Positions 45,827 to 57,462 of a stretch of DNA of 64,000 nucleotides are shown here, one piece after another. Position 1 is the stretch's first letter; each line of letters opens with the position of its first letter. The position numbers and the translations under genes were made by a program. This DNA comes from Triglochin maritima (lineage: Eukaryota > Streptophyta > Magnoliopsida > Alismatales > Juncaginaceae): assembly GCA_963682175.1 (NCBI GenBank), contig OY821786.1, forward strand, positions 23,768,501 through 23,832,500, given 5' to 3'. Under the pieces are notes generated by a model, which worked only from the letters and a program-made list of their open reading frames with translations, was not told the DNA's origin and searched no databases.

Positions 45827-48418
45827 AATCTGTTGTGAGGTTCCCGAAAGATAACCTCATTAGGCCATTTCGACAATTGATCAAAGCATTAGATGAAAGG
45901 AATGTGTTCTAAAAGTTTACTTTTATATGTCAATTATTATGAATTGGATGTGCAAACATTTTTTTCCTTGATTAATGTATTCGTCTTTTGGAAGTGTTAA
46001 GGAAAAGGCTCTTGGTCCTTAACTGTAGAGCTCTAAAAGATAATGGTTTACATAAATCAAACGTAAATTCACAATCATGGTAATTGACATGGAACATTAA
46101 TTGCCGAGATAAGATTGTCGTGTTGGTTAAAGATTATTGCAGCTCGACAAATATTTAACGACACAAGTATATAAAAGAGGAAAAGATTACTTTTATATAT
46201 TGAATAGACCTAGCAAGTAAAACATTATGGAATTGTGTTATGTGTCATTAATGTTTTACTATGTCTTTGATCTTATGATATGAGACTTATGTATAGTCAC
46301 AAATTTATAATTAGCTTAAGAGATCGAGAAATGAATATAAAATACAAAGGTGACACACTTGTACTTTGTATAATATTCTTAATATCATGAGGCAAGGGAT
46401 GGACACAAGTGACACATTTACATCACTAAATGGATCGTGTTTAGTTCGAGTGAACAAAGACTTCTTTGTTAATTGGGTAGCTATAATGTGTGGCTAGAAA
46501 CCGCTTATAGTTTGTGATATTAAGTGTTTAATATCATTGCCAATTAACTTGGATCCTCCTATAGGTCACACCACAAAACTGGGAAACAAGGAGTTGATTT
46601 TATGTTCATATGATGTATCGAGTTTCATGTGAAATCGTATACATGTGGTGAATCGATAAAATCATTATGTCATGAAAATGACATAGTTAGAATCATGAAT
46701 AAATTTATATGAGATGTACATATATTATGGGGTGTAATTGTTTGACATTACATATGATAATATATTACATGATATATGAATTTGCTAAAAACCCCAAAGA
46801 TCGAATTTTGTTGGATGTTAATCCAAAATTTGATAAAGGTAAAATAAGGTCGAAACGGTCGAACGATTTTCGGAGACCGGTCGACTGAATATTCATAGTA
46901 GCTGTTGAGCGTGTGAACGGTCAACCAGATGGATGCGTTTGGTCGACCGGAAACTTCCAGTAGCTTTCACGAGCTCGTGATGTTAGTGACCAGTCGACCG
47001 GTAACGGTCGTAGTTTGATCGAAAATTTCTAGGAGCTTCCATGGGTTGATCTTGGTAATGATCGGTCGACCGATTTTTGAGATGCAGTCCGACCGGAAAT
47101 TTCCAGTGGCTCGTCCAATGACTTTCTAGTGTAGAATCGGTCAAGCGGTGCACACGATTTCTGTCAGAATTTATTAAGGAATAATGTTGATCATGGGTTG
47201 GATTTATTTCAATTATGATTAAATGTGGAAGTGGATGATTATGTGGCATATTGTGATTGATTTTAGGAAGTGAAAAACATGGGATCATGCGTTAGTGGTT
47301 AACCCATGATGTGGAAATTGTGGGAGCCTATAAATAGGCCTAATTTCCGTCATTGTTTTAATTAATGCAAAATCTCTCTTTTCCTAACCACCCCATTAAT
47401 CCATCCGAATTTTTTTAATTGGTTTTAGTTTTTGGAGATTAAATTCTCAGGAAACATAAAAAGGTTATTAGCTAGATTCTAACCTTGATATAAAGATCGA
47501 TTGACTAACTCCTTTCTCTTTAATCTTGTTTAGAGTTTGGTGAACACTTAGAGGTGAATCGGCAGGCGATTCGACGGGCAACGTATCTTCAGATCTTCAT
47601 AATGGTTTTAGAGAACCTTTGGGTATGATCCTTCATCAATTTATTTTAATATATATAGATTATATTATATTAGAATAAATATAGAAAAGTGTACATGAAA
47701 ATTATTGAAAAATATGGAATCGATCCTAATTAAATGTATAAAATTTTAAAATTATATACATATATAGGGCACAAAATCCTACATTAGATGTCGCAAGAAA
47801 TGACCTCCAAAAGAATTAATAGAATTTATCCTTGTTGGTTGGACACAGGTTCAATATCCAAGATGATGAAATCAACTGGGAATACAAACTTGCCCACTCT
47901 AGTAAGGACATCTTCCACACTTCCTCGAGGAATCTTGACGAATAACTGGAGGGTACTCCTCGTTGGCTTAAGATCGCCTATTCCAAGGTTGACATAGACA
48001 GAGTAGGACAGGAGGTTCATTGATGCTCCCAAATCCAAGAGAGCTTGAGGAATTACCACATTACCGATCATTCAAGAAACAGTTGGACAATCGGGGTCCT
48101 TGTATTTGACTTGCATGGGTTGTGTCAATATTGAGCTCACATTCGCGGCCAGGAATGCCTTTTCAGGAGTATGTGTTTTCCTTTTAATGGTACAAAGGTC
48201 CTTAAGGAACTTGGAATACAGTGGCATTTGTTGAACAACATCCAACAATGGAATGTTCACCTTGACTTGCCTAAGTACCTCAACGATTTTGTCCCAATGC
48301 TCATAGCATTTTTTAGTCAACCTATAGGGGAATGGTGCCTTGGGGACATAATTATCACGAGGAGGAGTCTCAGGAATGGGTTCCTTACAAGACTCATGAC
48401 CTTCCTCGGAAGAGTCAC
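45827..48418 (-). pseudogene. Athila gag-protease segment, split by a solo LTR
   Basis: Minus strand. 48320-48072 gives FLAANVSSILTQPMQVKYKD (end of gag), then a stop and IPQALLDLGASMNLLSYSVY, the retropepsin active site (DLGAS in the place of D-T/S-G). It continues VKIPRGSVEDVLTRVGKF and VDFIILDIEP to 47826, and past the solo LTR into INCRNGLMRLSFGNLTTD (45893-45827), which joins on to the pol at 35401. Family knowledge: Athila-type proteases carry this DLGAS variant. Broken by stops and by the insertions. Confidence 0.9.
45894..47783 (+). mobile_element. Solo LTR of the copia element 1/2 family
   Basis: 1890 bp from TGAAAGGAATG to CCTACA, flanked by the perfect duplication TTAGA (45889-45893 and 47784-47788). 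It is the best full-length reference for this LTR variant, with palindromes at 46855-47150 and TATA (CCTATAAATAGG) at about 47328. It begins only 67 bp after copia element 2 ends, in the same orientation. Confidence 0.93.
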
Positions 48419-50653
48419 TGTGGGATCTTGAGCCTAATCCAAATCCTAATTGAGTGTAATGATGTTTAGGTGGTGATTAGGACGAAATGCATTTGGACGG
48501 CTGGGATTGAAGATGGTTGGATGAGGGGTTGAGATGGAGTGGAGGTGAGATGAGTGGTGGAGATGGAATGGATTGGAATGGATGGTTGAGATTGGAGGAG
48601 ATATTTTTGGTGAGCTCTCTCTCTCTCTCCCTTTCTCACTCTCTCTCTCGTGACTCTCTTCTCCCTTACATTTCTCTCCCTCTCTCAGTGCTGCTCCGGT
48701 GAGGAAGAAGAGGTGATCTCCGGCGAGTGGAGCTCGGAGCCGTGCGTGTTGGAGGTGAGTGATTGGTTGGTAGCTCATCTCGTTGGTTTCTCAATTTGGA
48801 TCTCTCTCTCTACCTCACTCGTGTTTCTGTGGTCATGGTTGGTTGGTGGAGGTTGCCGGAGGTGGAGTGTTGGTTGTGGATCGTCGAGGAGGTGTTGATT
48901 GTCGTTCGAGCGAGGGATTCGTCAGCGGATTGTGATTTGGGGAGACGTGCTCGTGGAGGCGTCGTCGTGGTTCTTCAAAGGTTTCTTCAAACCTTCTGGT
49001 ATGTCAAGCTTGCTCACTTAAGTAGTGTGAGTATTTGGAAGTCGACGGTAGGCCTTCTGGCTCGTCGCAAGTAAACGTGCAACATGTTTCACTGCCTGAT
49101 CGGTCGACCGGTTGGTGCAAACGGTCGACCGTTCATGAAGAAATACGGGTTCTGCCTCACAACGGTCGAACGATGCCCTTGGGGCGGTCGACCGGTTGTG
49201 CGTGGGAGGCAAGCGTGGGAAGTTTCGGTCGAACGGGTCCCCTTTTGCCGTTCGACCGTGTGCATTGTCATGGGTCGGATAGGGGGTTGACCATCCAAAC
49301 AGTCGGTCATCTCTATGACATCGTCCGACCGTGACTTTAGTGAATTAGTGGTCGGTTCGACCGAATGTGGTTTCGGTCGACCGGACTTGTTGCTGAATGT
49401 GGGGGAACACTCTGGTGGAATTCGGTCGACCGAGAGTGCTCGGGCGTTCGACCGGATTCGTGGTGCGTGTCAGGGAGTTTTCCCTGGTGGAATTCGGTCG
49501 ACCGAGAGTGCTCGGGGGTTCGACCGAATTCGTGGTCGATTGTGGAATTTTGTACCTGGTGACTTTCGGTCGAACGGGTCTCCTTTGCCGTTCGACCGAT
49601 TGGTCATTTTGTTCGTTGAACCTGGGAGTTGACCATCTAAACGGTCGACCGTACCTTGACTTTGGTTTGACCGAACAAGTGTGACGGTGGAAATCGGTCG
49701 ACCGATGGAGTGTCGGTCGATGCGATTTCCCTATGTTTTGCTTGATTCGGTCGACCGAGACTTTTGGTTCGGTCGACCGTTTGTGTCCAGTTTTGCACTA
49801 TGGAGGTGTTGTTGTGTGGTCGTCCGTATGAGGCGAGTTGGGGTGCCGATGTTCTTCCGGCATGTGTGCTAGGGTGCACAGGTGTTGCGGTGGTTGGTTG
49901 AAAAAGACCTGGAGCCCCGTAACGGTGCCAGAGCTGCGGTTGGTTGAAAGAGACATGGAGCCCAGATAGTCTGTGCAGGGTTGGTTGAAAAAGACCTGGA
50001 GCTCCGTAGTGCGTTCAGGTTGGCTGAAAAAGGCCTGTAGCCTGAGCAGGTCCGCGTATAGGGGTTGGTTGAAAAAGAAATAAAACAACTTAGACATTTG
50101 GGTTAGTTGAAAAAGACCTGGAGCCCTTGGTCGTGTCGTGGTAGCTGTGGTTGGTTGAAAAAGACATGGAGTCCAGCTTGGCGATCTGTGTGTGTGATGC
50201 GGTGGTTGGGTGAAAAAGCCCTGGAGCCCCGTGACTGTGGTGTGTGCTGTGGTTGGGTGGAAGAGCCCTGGAGCCCAGCCGGTTTGTGATGTTTCTTGTT
50301 AGTAGAGTTGCATGCTAGGGTGTTTTCATTTCATTGCATTGTAGAGTTTGGCATACGGGATTTCCTTATGGAAGCTCAGAAATTGTTGCATGTTTACTTT
50401 CAGGTCGGGCACGGCGTTAGGGGGTGGTGACCGAGGAGAGGAGCACCGCTACCGGATCCAGCTTTCTCTCGGTTGAGGTCGGGTGATTACTGTTCGTTTT
50501 TTATAGCATTTTGATGTAATCACCACTTTTGTATAAACTCTGATATTCATATATATGATATATGTTGGTGCACCTGTCTAGAGTTTTGCGTAATATCCTC
50601 TGTTGTTTGTAAGTATATAAAATTTTAAATTTTCCACTGTTGAGGATGTTACA
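48419..50653 (+). repeat. 5' LTR of the chromovirus
   Basis: It has three parts: a CT-rich and GC-rich first third (48420-49080); a palindrome field (49097-49780) with ten or more exact CGGTCGACCG sites and as many near matches; and a field of nine spaced repeats (49892-50280). A weak TATA-like TGTATAAACT lies at about 50529. The open frames inside are artefacts of composition. Confidence 0.92.
49892..50280 (+). repeat. Nine interspersed 27-bp repeats in the chromovirus LTR
   Basis: The core GGTTGGTTGAAAAAGACC, usually followed by TGGAGCCC, starts at 49892, 49939, 49979, 50019, 50063, 50101, 50149, 50204 and 50251. Intervals are 38-55 bp, with unrelated sequence between cores. The same field is at 56697-57090 in the 3' LTR. 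On the minus strand the core encodes a recurring LQVFFNQP, but in varying frames. Confidence 0.9.
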
Positions 50654-50656
50654 ACT

Positions 50657-50668
50657 TGGTATTAGAGC
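50657..50668 (+). other. Primer-binding site of the chromovirus
   Basis: TGGTATTAGAGC, three bases after the LTR end; initiator tRNA-Met type with one C to T change, common in plant Ty3/gypsy elements. Confidence 0.85.
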
Positions 50669-50775
50669 GGTCGGTTCCAGTGTCCTTATCCAAAGAAACC
50701 ACCCTTAGAGTTTTAGAGTCTGCATTAGTTAATGCATTCATGGTTTTGACGTGTGCTGTTTTTCCTTGGGTATAG

Positions 50776-51853
50776 ATGCCTCTGAGACGCATGTGACCTT
50801 CCCCACGGGACCGTAGCACGGACTAGGCAGAGGAGCGGCGGATGCTCTATGACACGGTAGGGCGACTGGGTGCGATGTTGGAGCGCCAGTCAGGCAGAGG
50901 AGAGCCAGCAGCGGCAGGAGCGATGCTCGACCGCTTTATGAGACAACACTCGCCTACCTTCGGTGGTAGAGGAGAGTCTGAGGCTGCGGAGGACTGGGTC
51001 CTGAAGATTTAGGAGATCCTTCAGGCGATTGAGTGCCCGCCGGAGAGGCAGGCAGGCTTAGCAGCGTATGTGTTGGGCGGAGACGCGTCCAACTGGTGGA
51101 GGACCACATCTGCATTGGTGTTTGAGGGCAGGACATATATCACTTTGGAGGAATTTCTGCGGGAGTTCAATGAGCAGTATTTCCCAGAGCATGTCAGAAA
51201 TGGGAAGAGAGAGGAGTTTATGATCCTCGAGCAGGGGGAGGCGACCCTGGCTGAGTATACCCGGAGGTTCAACGCGCTGGAGCGTTACTGTCCGGAGATC
51301 TGTGTGACACCGCTGCAGAGGGCGAGAAAGTTTATACGGGGGCTGAGGAAGCACCTCCGTACTCAGGTGACGTACAGTATGCCACAGACGTTGGCCGATG
51401 CTGTGAGGTTTGCGACGATCATTGATCAGGATTACCAGCAGAATTATGCTGAGGCCAGGAGAGCGCCGGGGAAGGTCAGTGGACGTCCGGGTGCTCCGCT
51501 AGCAGGGAACCCGGGCAAGAGGCCCCGGATCGGAGGAAGTGGATCACGCAAGCCTAAGGCGTGCAGAGGTTGTGGTAGAGTTCACTCCGAAGAGTGTTGG
51601 GGTCGTGGGGTTTGTCACGGGTGTGGCATGCCAGGCCATTTTGTGCGAGATTGTCCGAACGGACCGCGCAGGTCCAGCAGGCACTCAGGGCCACCAGCAG
51701 CGGGTAGAGGCGGAGGTCGCCGATCTGTGGCACCGCCACAGCAGGGTCAGAGGACTGGACGAGTCTTTACTATCCAGGCGGATGAGGCGAGAGACGCCAA
51801 CACGGTGGTGGAAGGTACAGTCTTTGTTGATGGGTTGAGTGCAGAGTGCTGTT
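50776..51853 (+). pseudogene. Chromovirus gag, three stops
   Basis: The frame starts MPLRRM and has stops TGA (50794), TAG (50824) and TAG (51010). It then continues through the capsid region (YVLGGDASNWWRTTSALVFE, FNEQYFPEHVRN, EFMILEQGEATLAEYTRRFN) to a CCHC knuckle CHGCGMPGHFVRDC. One base is missing near 51853, after which the frame passes to the protease. All three stops can be explained by C to T changes. Confidence 0.9.
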
Positions 51854-54800
51854 TGATTGTGGGGCCACACACTCGTTCATTTCGGAGCGATTTGCGAGCG
51901 TGTTGGGCCGTACCCCTGCGATGTTGACTGTCACGTTGGAAGTCAGCACACCCTTGGGTCTGGTGGGCATTGTGGGGAGCTTTCTCCCCAGCGCCGCGAT
52001 TGTTTCGGAGGATCGAGAGTTTCCGGTTGACCTGATCTTGTTGCCCATGGAGGACTTCGACATCATACTGGGTATGGATTGGCTATCCCAGTATGATGTG
52101 CGAGTGTTGTGCCGGGAGAAGATGATTCTAATCCCGAGGAAGGGTCTACCTGATGTGCTGATCAGGGGGACGAAGGATAGAGGAGGCAGAGTAGTCGTAT
52201 TGGCGTTGAGGGCACAGAAGTTGTTGCAGCAGGGTTGTAGAGCTTTCGTGGCCACTCTAGTAGTTCCAGATCCAGAGGTGAGGAGATTGGAGGACATTGA
52301 GATAGTCCGAGAGTTCCCAGAGGTATTTTCAGAGGTCTCCGAGTTGCCACCTCAGAGAGAGATTGAGTTTGGGATCGATTTGGTAGCTGGGACTACGCCG
52401 CAGTCGAAGGCGCCGTATAGGATGGCACCTGCTGAGCTAGCAGAGCTGAAGAAGCAGTTGCAGGGTCTGATGGATACGGGATTGATCCGCCCTAGTGTCT
52501 CACCTTGGGGAGCGCCAGTACTCTTCGTGAAGAAGAAGGATGGATCGCTGCGGATGTGTATTGACTACAGGATGCTGAACAAGGTTACCGCCAGGAATCG
52601 GTAACCCTTGCCCAGGATCGAGGACCTGTTCGACCAGTTGCAGTCAGCGTAGGTGTTCTCGAAGATTGATCTGCGATCCGGTTATCATCAGTTGAGGATC
52701 AGAGAGGCAGATGTGCAGAAGACAGCGTTCAGGACGAGGTACGGGAATTACGAGTTTTTGGTGATGCCATTTGGGTTGACGAATGCGCCTGCTGCGTTTA
52801 TGGATTTGATGAACAGGACGTTCAGTCAGTACCTCAACCGGTTTGTGATTGTTTTTGTGGACAACATTTTGGTCTATTCGCCAGATGTGGAGCAGCATCG
52901 AGAGCACTTGAGAGTTGTACTTGGCATTTTGAGGGACCATCAGTTGTATGCCAAGCTTTCGAAGTACGAGTTCTGGCTAAGCAGTGTCGCCTTTCTGGGA
53001 CACATCGTATCCGGAGCTGGGATTTCAGTAGATCCGGCTAAGGTGGAGGCTGTGACGCAGTGGAGAGCGCCGACGAGCGTGGTAGAGATCAGGAGTTTTC
53101 TGGGTTTGGCCGGTTACTACCGCCGTTTTATTCAGGATTTCGCCAAGTTGGCTTCGCCTTTGACGTCTCTGACGCGGAAGGGCGTCAAGTTTGTGTGGTC
53201 CCAGAAGTGCGAGGACAGTTTCACAGAACTGAAGAGTCGGCTGACGACTGCTCCAGTTCTGACACTTCCCAGTGGCAGTGGTGGATTTGTGATTTATAGT
53301 GACGCGTCAGGCGTTGGGCTGGGATGCGTACTCAAGCAGCACGGGCAGGTGGTTGTGTATTCTTCGAGGCAGCTGAAGGTGCACCAGAGGAACTACCCCA
53401 CTCATGATTTGGAGTTGGCGGCAGTCGTGCACGCTTTGAAGAGTTGGAGGCATTACTTGTATGACGAGCAGTTCGAGGTTTTCACAGATCATCAGAGCCT
53501 AAAGTATCTCTTTTCGCAGAAGGAACTGAATATGAGGCAGCGGAGATGGCTCGAGCTAATTAAGGATTATGATTTCACCATCTCGTACCATCCAGGGAAG
53601 GCGAATTCGGTTGCTGATGCTTTGAGCAGGAAGGTGGAGGTTACCGCAGCAGGTCTTTGTATCGAGGAGTTGAAGCTGCTTGAGGCGTTGACCGAATGGA
53701 GACAGTTCACCGATGAGTCGCGAAGTGCAGTGATTGTCGGGCTAAGAGTGGAGCCTCAGTTGGTTTCGAGTATTGTTCAGGCTCAAAGAGCTGATGACGA
53801 GTTAGCTGGCTTGTTACAGTTAGCTGTCAGAGATGGGTCAGACTTCAGTATTGGAGTTGATGGTGGGCTGAGGTTCAGAGGTCGTGTCTGGGTGCCAAAG
53901 GGAGGAGATCTGAGGAAAGACATACTGGAGGAGGCGCACCGATCCCGTTATTCGATCCACCCGGGCAGCACAAAGATGTATAGAGATCTTCAGAGGAATT
54001 TCTGGTGGAAGAGGATGAAGACGGAGATTGCAGAGTTCGTTGACAGATGTCTGATTTGTCAACAGGTGAAGATTGAGTACCAGAGACCTGTAGGGCTGAT
54101 GCAGAGGATCGAGCTTCCAGAGTGGAAGTGGGAGCACGTGAAGATGGATTTTGTCACTGGGCTACCAAGGACGAGAGGATTCCATGAGGCGATTTGGGTT
54201 ATAGTCGATCGACTGACCAAGTCGGCGCAATTTTTAGCTATCCGGACCACTTTACCTCTAGAGAGTTTGGCTAAGTTGTATATTGAGGAGATCGTCAGAC
54301 TACACGGGGTGCCCGTGAGTATTATTTCGGATCGAGATCCGAGGTTCACTTCCAGATTCAGGGGGAGTTTGCAGCAGGCCTTGGGGACACGGTTGAAGTT
54401 CAGTACGGCATTTCATCCGCAGACAGACGGTAAGTCTGAGAGGATCATCCAGACGCTAGAGGATATGTTGCGAGCGTGTACTCTGGATTGGGCAGGTCAT
54501 TGGGACGAGCATTTGCCGTTGATCGAGTTCGCCTACAACAACAGCTACCATTCGAGCATTGGGATGGCACCGTACGAAGCCCTGTACGGGAGACCGTGTA
54601 GATCACCAGTATGCTGGAGTGATGTAGGCGAGAGACAGCTAGTTGGTCCGGAGATTGTGCAGATGTATGCTGAGAAGGTGGATGTGATCAGGTAGAGACT
54701 AGCGACAGCTCAGAGCAGGCATAAGAGCTACGCTGATAGGCGTAGGCGAGAGCTGAGGTTTGAGGTAGGTGACCATGTCTTCCTGAGGATTTCACCATCT

Positions 54801-55199
54801 CGAGGAGTGATGAAGTTCGGGAAGAAGGGGAAGCTCAGTCCGAGGTATGTCAGACCATTTGAGATTCTCGATCGGATTGGAGAGGTTGCCTACAGGGTTG
54901 CGCTGCCGCCGTAGTTTTCGGGTCTTCACAACGTCTTCCACGTGTCGATGTTGAGGAAGTACGTAGCAGTTCCTTCTCATGTGATTCAGTTGGAGGTTCC
55001 AGAGATTCGTCAGGATTTGTCTCTTGAGGAGAGACCGGTTGAGATTGTGGATCGAATGGAGCATCAGTTGAGGAGGAGGAGGACCATTCCGATGGTGAAG
55101 GTCAGGTGGCAGCACCACAGTGAGCGAGAGACCACTTGGGAGATTGAGGAGGACGTCGAGAAGGAGTTCCCGGAGCTGTTTGGTGAGTTGCGGTCCTAA
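51846..55199 (+). pseudogene. Chromovirus pol with chromodomain, four stops
   Basis: Protease [12 protein letters not shown]; reverse transcriptase with [15 protein letters not shown] and an active site reading FVDNILVYS, where the family has F-x-D-D; RNase H with [15 protein letters not shown]; integrase with the HHCC region ending CLICQQVK and catalytic Asp (KMDFVTGLP), Asp ([10 protein letters not shown]) and Glu (KSERIIQ); then a chromodomain (VEIVDRMEHQLRRRRTIPMV, VRWQHHSERETTWE) ending at 55199. Stops are at 52602, 52650, 54693 and 54912; the last three are TAG at positions expected to be Gln. The chromodomain would direct integration to heterochromatin in an active relative. Confidence 0.93.
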
Positions 55200-55220
55200 T
55201 TTCGAGGACGAAATTCTTTT

Positions 55221-55232
55221 AGGAGGGTGGAT
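55221..55232 (+). other. Polypurine tract of the chromovirus
   Basis: AGGAGGGTGGAT immediately before the TGTGGG start of the 3' LTR. Confidence 0.75.
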
Positions 55233-57457
55233 TGTGGGATTTTGAGCCTAATCCAAATGCTAATTGAGTTTAATGATGTTTAGGTGGTGATTAGGAAGAA
55301 ATGCATTTGGACGGCTGGGATTGAAGATGGTTGGATGAGGGGTTGAGATGGAGAGGAGGTGAGATGAGTGGTGGAGATGGAATGGATTGGAATGGATGGT
55401 TGAGATTGGAGGAGGAGGAGATATTTTTGGTGAGCTCTCTCTCTCTCCCTCTCTCACTCTCTCTCGCGACTCTCTCCCTTACATTTCTCTCCCTCTCTCA
55501 GTGGTGCTCCGACGAGGAAGAAGAGGTGATCTCCGGCGAGAGGAGCTCAGAGCCGTGCGTGTTGGAGGTGAGTGATTGGTTGGTAGCTCATCTCGTTGGT
55601 TTCTCATTTTGGTTCTCTCACTCTCTACCTCACTCGTATTTCTGTGGTCGTGGTTGGTTGGTGGAGGTTGCCGGAGGTGGAGTGTTGGCTGTGGATCGTC
55701 GAGGAGGTGTTGATCGTCATTCGAGGGAGGGATTCGTCGTTTGGGGAGACGTGCTCGTAGAGGCGTCTTCGTTGTTCTTCAAAGGTTTCTTCAAACCTTC
55801 CGGTATGTCAAGCTCGCTCACTTAAGTAGTGTGAGTATTTGGAAGTCGATGGTAGGCCTTCCGGCTCGTCGCAAGTAAACGTGCAGCAGGTTTCACTACC
55901 TGATCGGTCGACCGGTTGGTGCAAACGGTCGACCGTTCGTGAAGAAATTCGGGTTCTGCCTCACAACGGTCGAACGATGCCCTTGGGGCGGTCGACCGGT
56001 TGTGCGTGGGAGGCAAGCCTGGGGAGTTTCGGTCGAACGGGTCCCCTTTTGCCGTTCGACCGTGTGCATTGTCATGGGTCGGATAGGGGGTTGACCATCC
56101 AAACAGTCGGTCGTCTCTATGACTTCGTCCGACCGTGACTTTAGTGAATTAGTGGTCGGTTCGACCGAATGTGGTTTTGGTCGACCGGACTTGTTGCTGA
56201 ACGTGGGGGAACACTGTGGTGGAATTCGGTCGACCGAGAGTGCTCGGGCGTTCGACCGGATTCGTGGTGCGTGTGAGGGGTTTTTCCCTGGTGGAATTCG
56301 GTCGACCGAGAGTGCTCGGGGGTTCGACCGAATTCGTGGTCGATTGTGGAATTTTTTCCCTGGTGACTTTCGTTCGAACGGGTGCCCTTTGTCGTTCGAC
56401 CGATTGGTCGTTTTGTTCGTTGAACCTGGGAGTTGGCCTTCTTAACGGTCGACCGTCCCTTGACTTTGGTTCGACCGAACAAGTGTGGTGGTGGAAATCG
56501 GTCGACCGATGGATTGTCGGTCGATGCGATTTCCCTATGTTTTTCTTGATTCGGTCGACCGAGACTTTTGGTTCGGTCGACCGTTTGTGTCCAATTTTGC
56601 AATATGGAGGTGGTGTTGTGTGGTTGTCCATGTGAGGCGAGTCGGGGTGCCGATGTTCTTCCGGCATGTGTGCTAGGGTGCACGGGTGTTTCGGTGGTTG
56701 GTTGAAAAAGACCTGGAGCCCCGTAACGGTGCCAGAGCTGCGGTTGGTTGAAAGTGACCTGGAGCCCAGCGAGTCTGTGCGGGGTTGGTTGAAAAAGACC
56801 TAGAGCTCCGTAGTGCGTTCAGGTTGGCTGAAAAAGGCCTGGAGCCTGAGCAGGGACCGCGTATAGGGGTTGGTTGAAAAAGACCTGGACACCTTAGACG
56901 TTTGAGTTGGTTGAATAAGACCTGGAGCCCTTGGTCGTGTCGTGGTAGCTGTGGTTGGTTGAAAAAGACCTGGAGCCCAGCTTGGCGACGTGTGTGTGTG
57001 ATGCGGTGATTGGGTGAAAAAACCCTGGATCCCCGTGACTGTGGTGTGTGTAGTGGTTGGGTGGAAGAGCCCTGGAGCCCAGCCGGTTTGTGATGTTTCT
57101 TGTTACTAGAGTTGCATGCTAGGGTGTTTTCATTTCATTGCATTGTAGAGTTTGGCATACGGGGTTTCCTTCTGGAAGCTTAGACATTGTTGCATGTTTA
57201 CTTTCAGGCCGGGCACGGCGTTAGGGGGTGGTGACCGAGGAGAGGAGCACCGCTACCGGATCCAGCTTTCTCTCGGTTGAGGTCGGGTGATTACTGTTCG
57301 TTTTGTATAGCCTTTTGATGTAATCACCACTTTTGTATAAACTCTGATATTCATATATATGATATATGTTGGTGCACCTGTGTAGAGTTTTGCGTAATAT
57401 CCTCTGTTGTTTGTGAGTATATAAAATTTTAAATTTTCCCCTGTTGAGGATGTTACA
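55233..57457 (+). repeat. 3' LTR of the chromovirus
   Basis: 2225 bp, collinear with the 5' LTR; differences are scattered substitutions and small indels, including loss of about 10 bp near 55735. The palindrome field is at 55900-56590 and the spaced-repeat field at 56697-57090. Confidence 0.93.
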
Positions 57458-57462
57458 GTCAC

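Larger units (their letters stand above)
48419..57457 (+). mobile_element. Ty3/gypsy chromovirus (Tekay-like), complete but mutated
   Basis: LTRs of 2235 and 2225 bp (TGTGGG to GTTACA), perfect duplications GTCAC (48414-48418 and 57458-57462), primer site, gag, protease-RT-RNase H-integrase and a C-terminal chromodomain. It is inserted in the gag of the Athila-type element. Seven in-frame stops, one frameshift and an active-site change make it inactive. The long LTRs and the chromodomain place it in the Tekay/Del group. Confidence 0.95.

Noticed and set aside
49892..50280. CRISPR-like array (repeats with unique spacers)
   Set aside because: It lies inside a plant retrotransposon LTR and is duplicated in the other LTR; repeats are imperfect, spacing is 38-55 bp, and no cas genes exist. 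A regulatory repeat field is the better reading.
51846..51927. Programmed frameshift between chromovirus gag and pol
   Set aside because: The peptide order shows one base missing within the protease start (SAE to LFDCGAT); no slippery heptamer or overlap typical of a programmed event, and the copy is otherwise riddled with stops.
55822..56683. Several 64-180 codon frames on both strands in the chromovirus LTR
   Set aside because: All derive from the CpG-rich palindrome field, which lacks stops in several frames; RST/DRF-type repeats mirror the DNA repeat.
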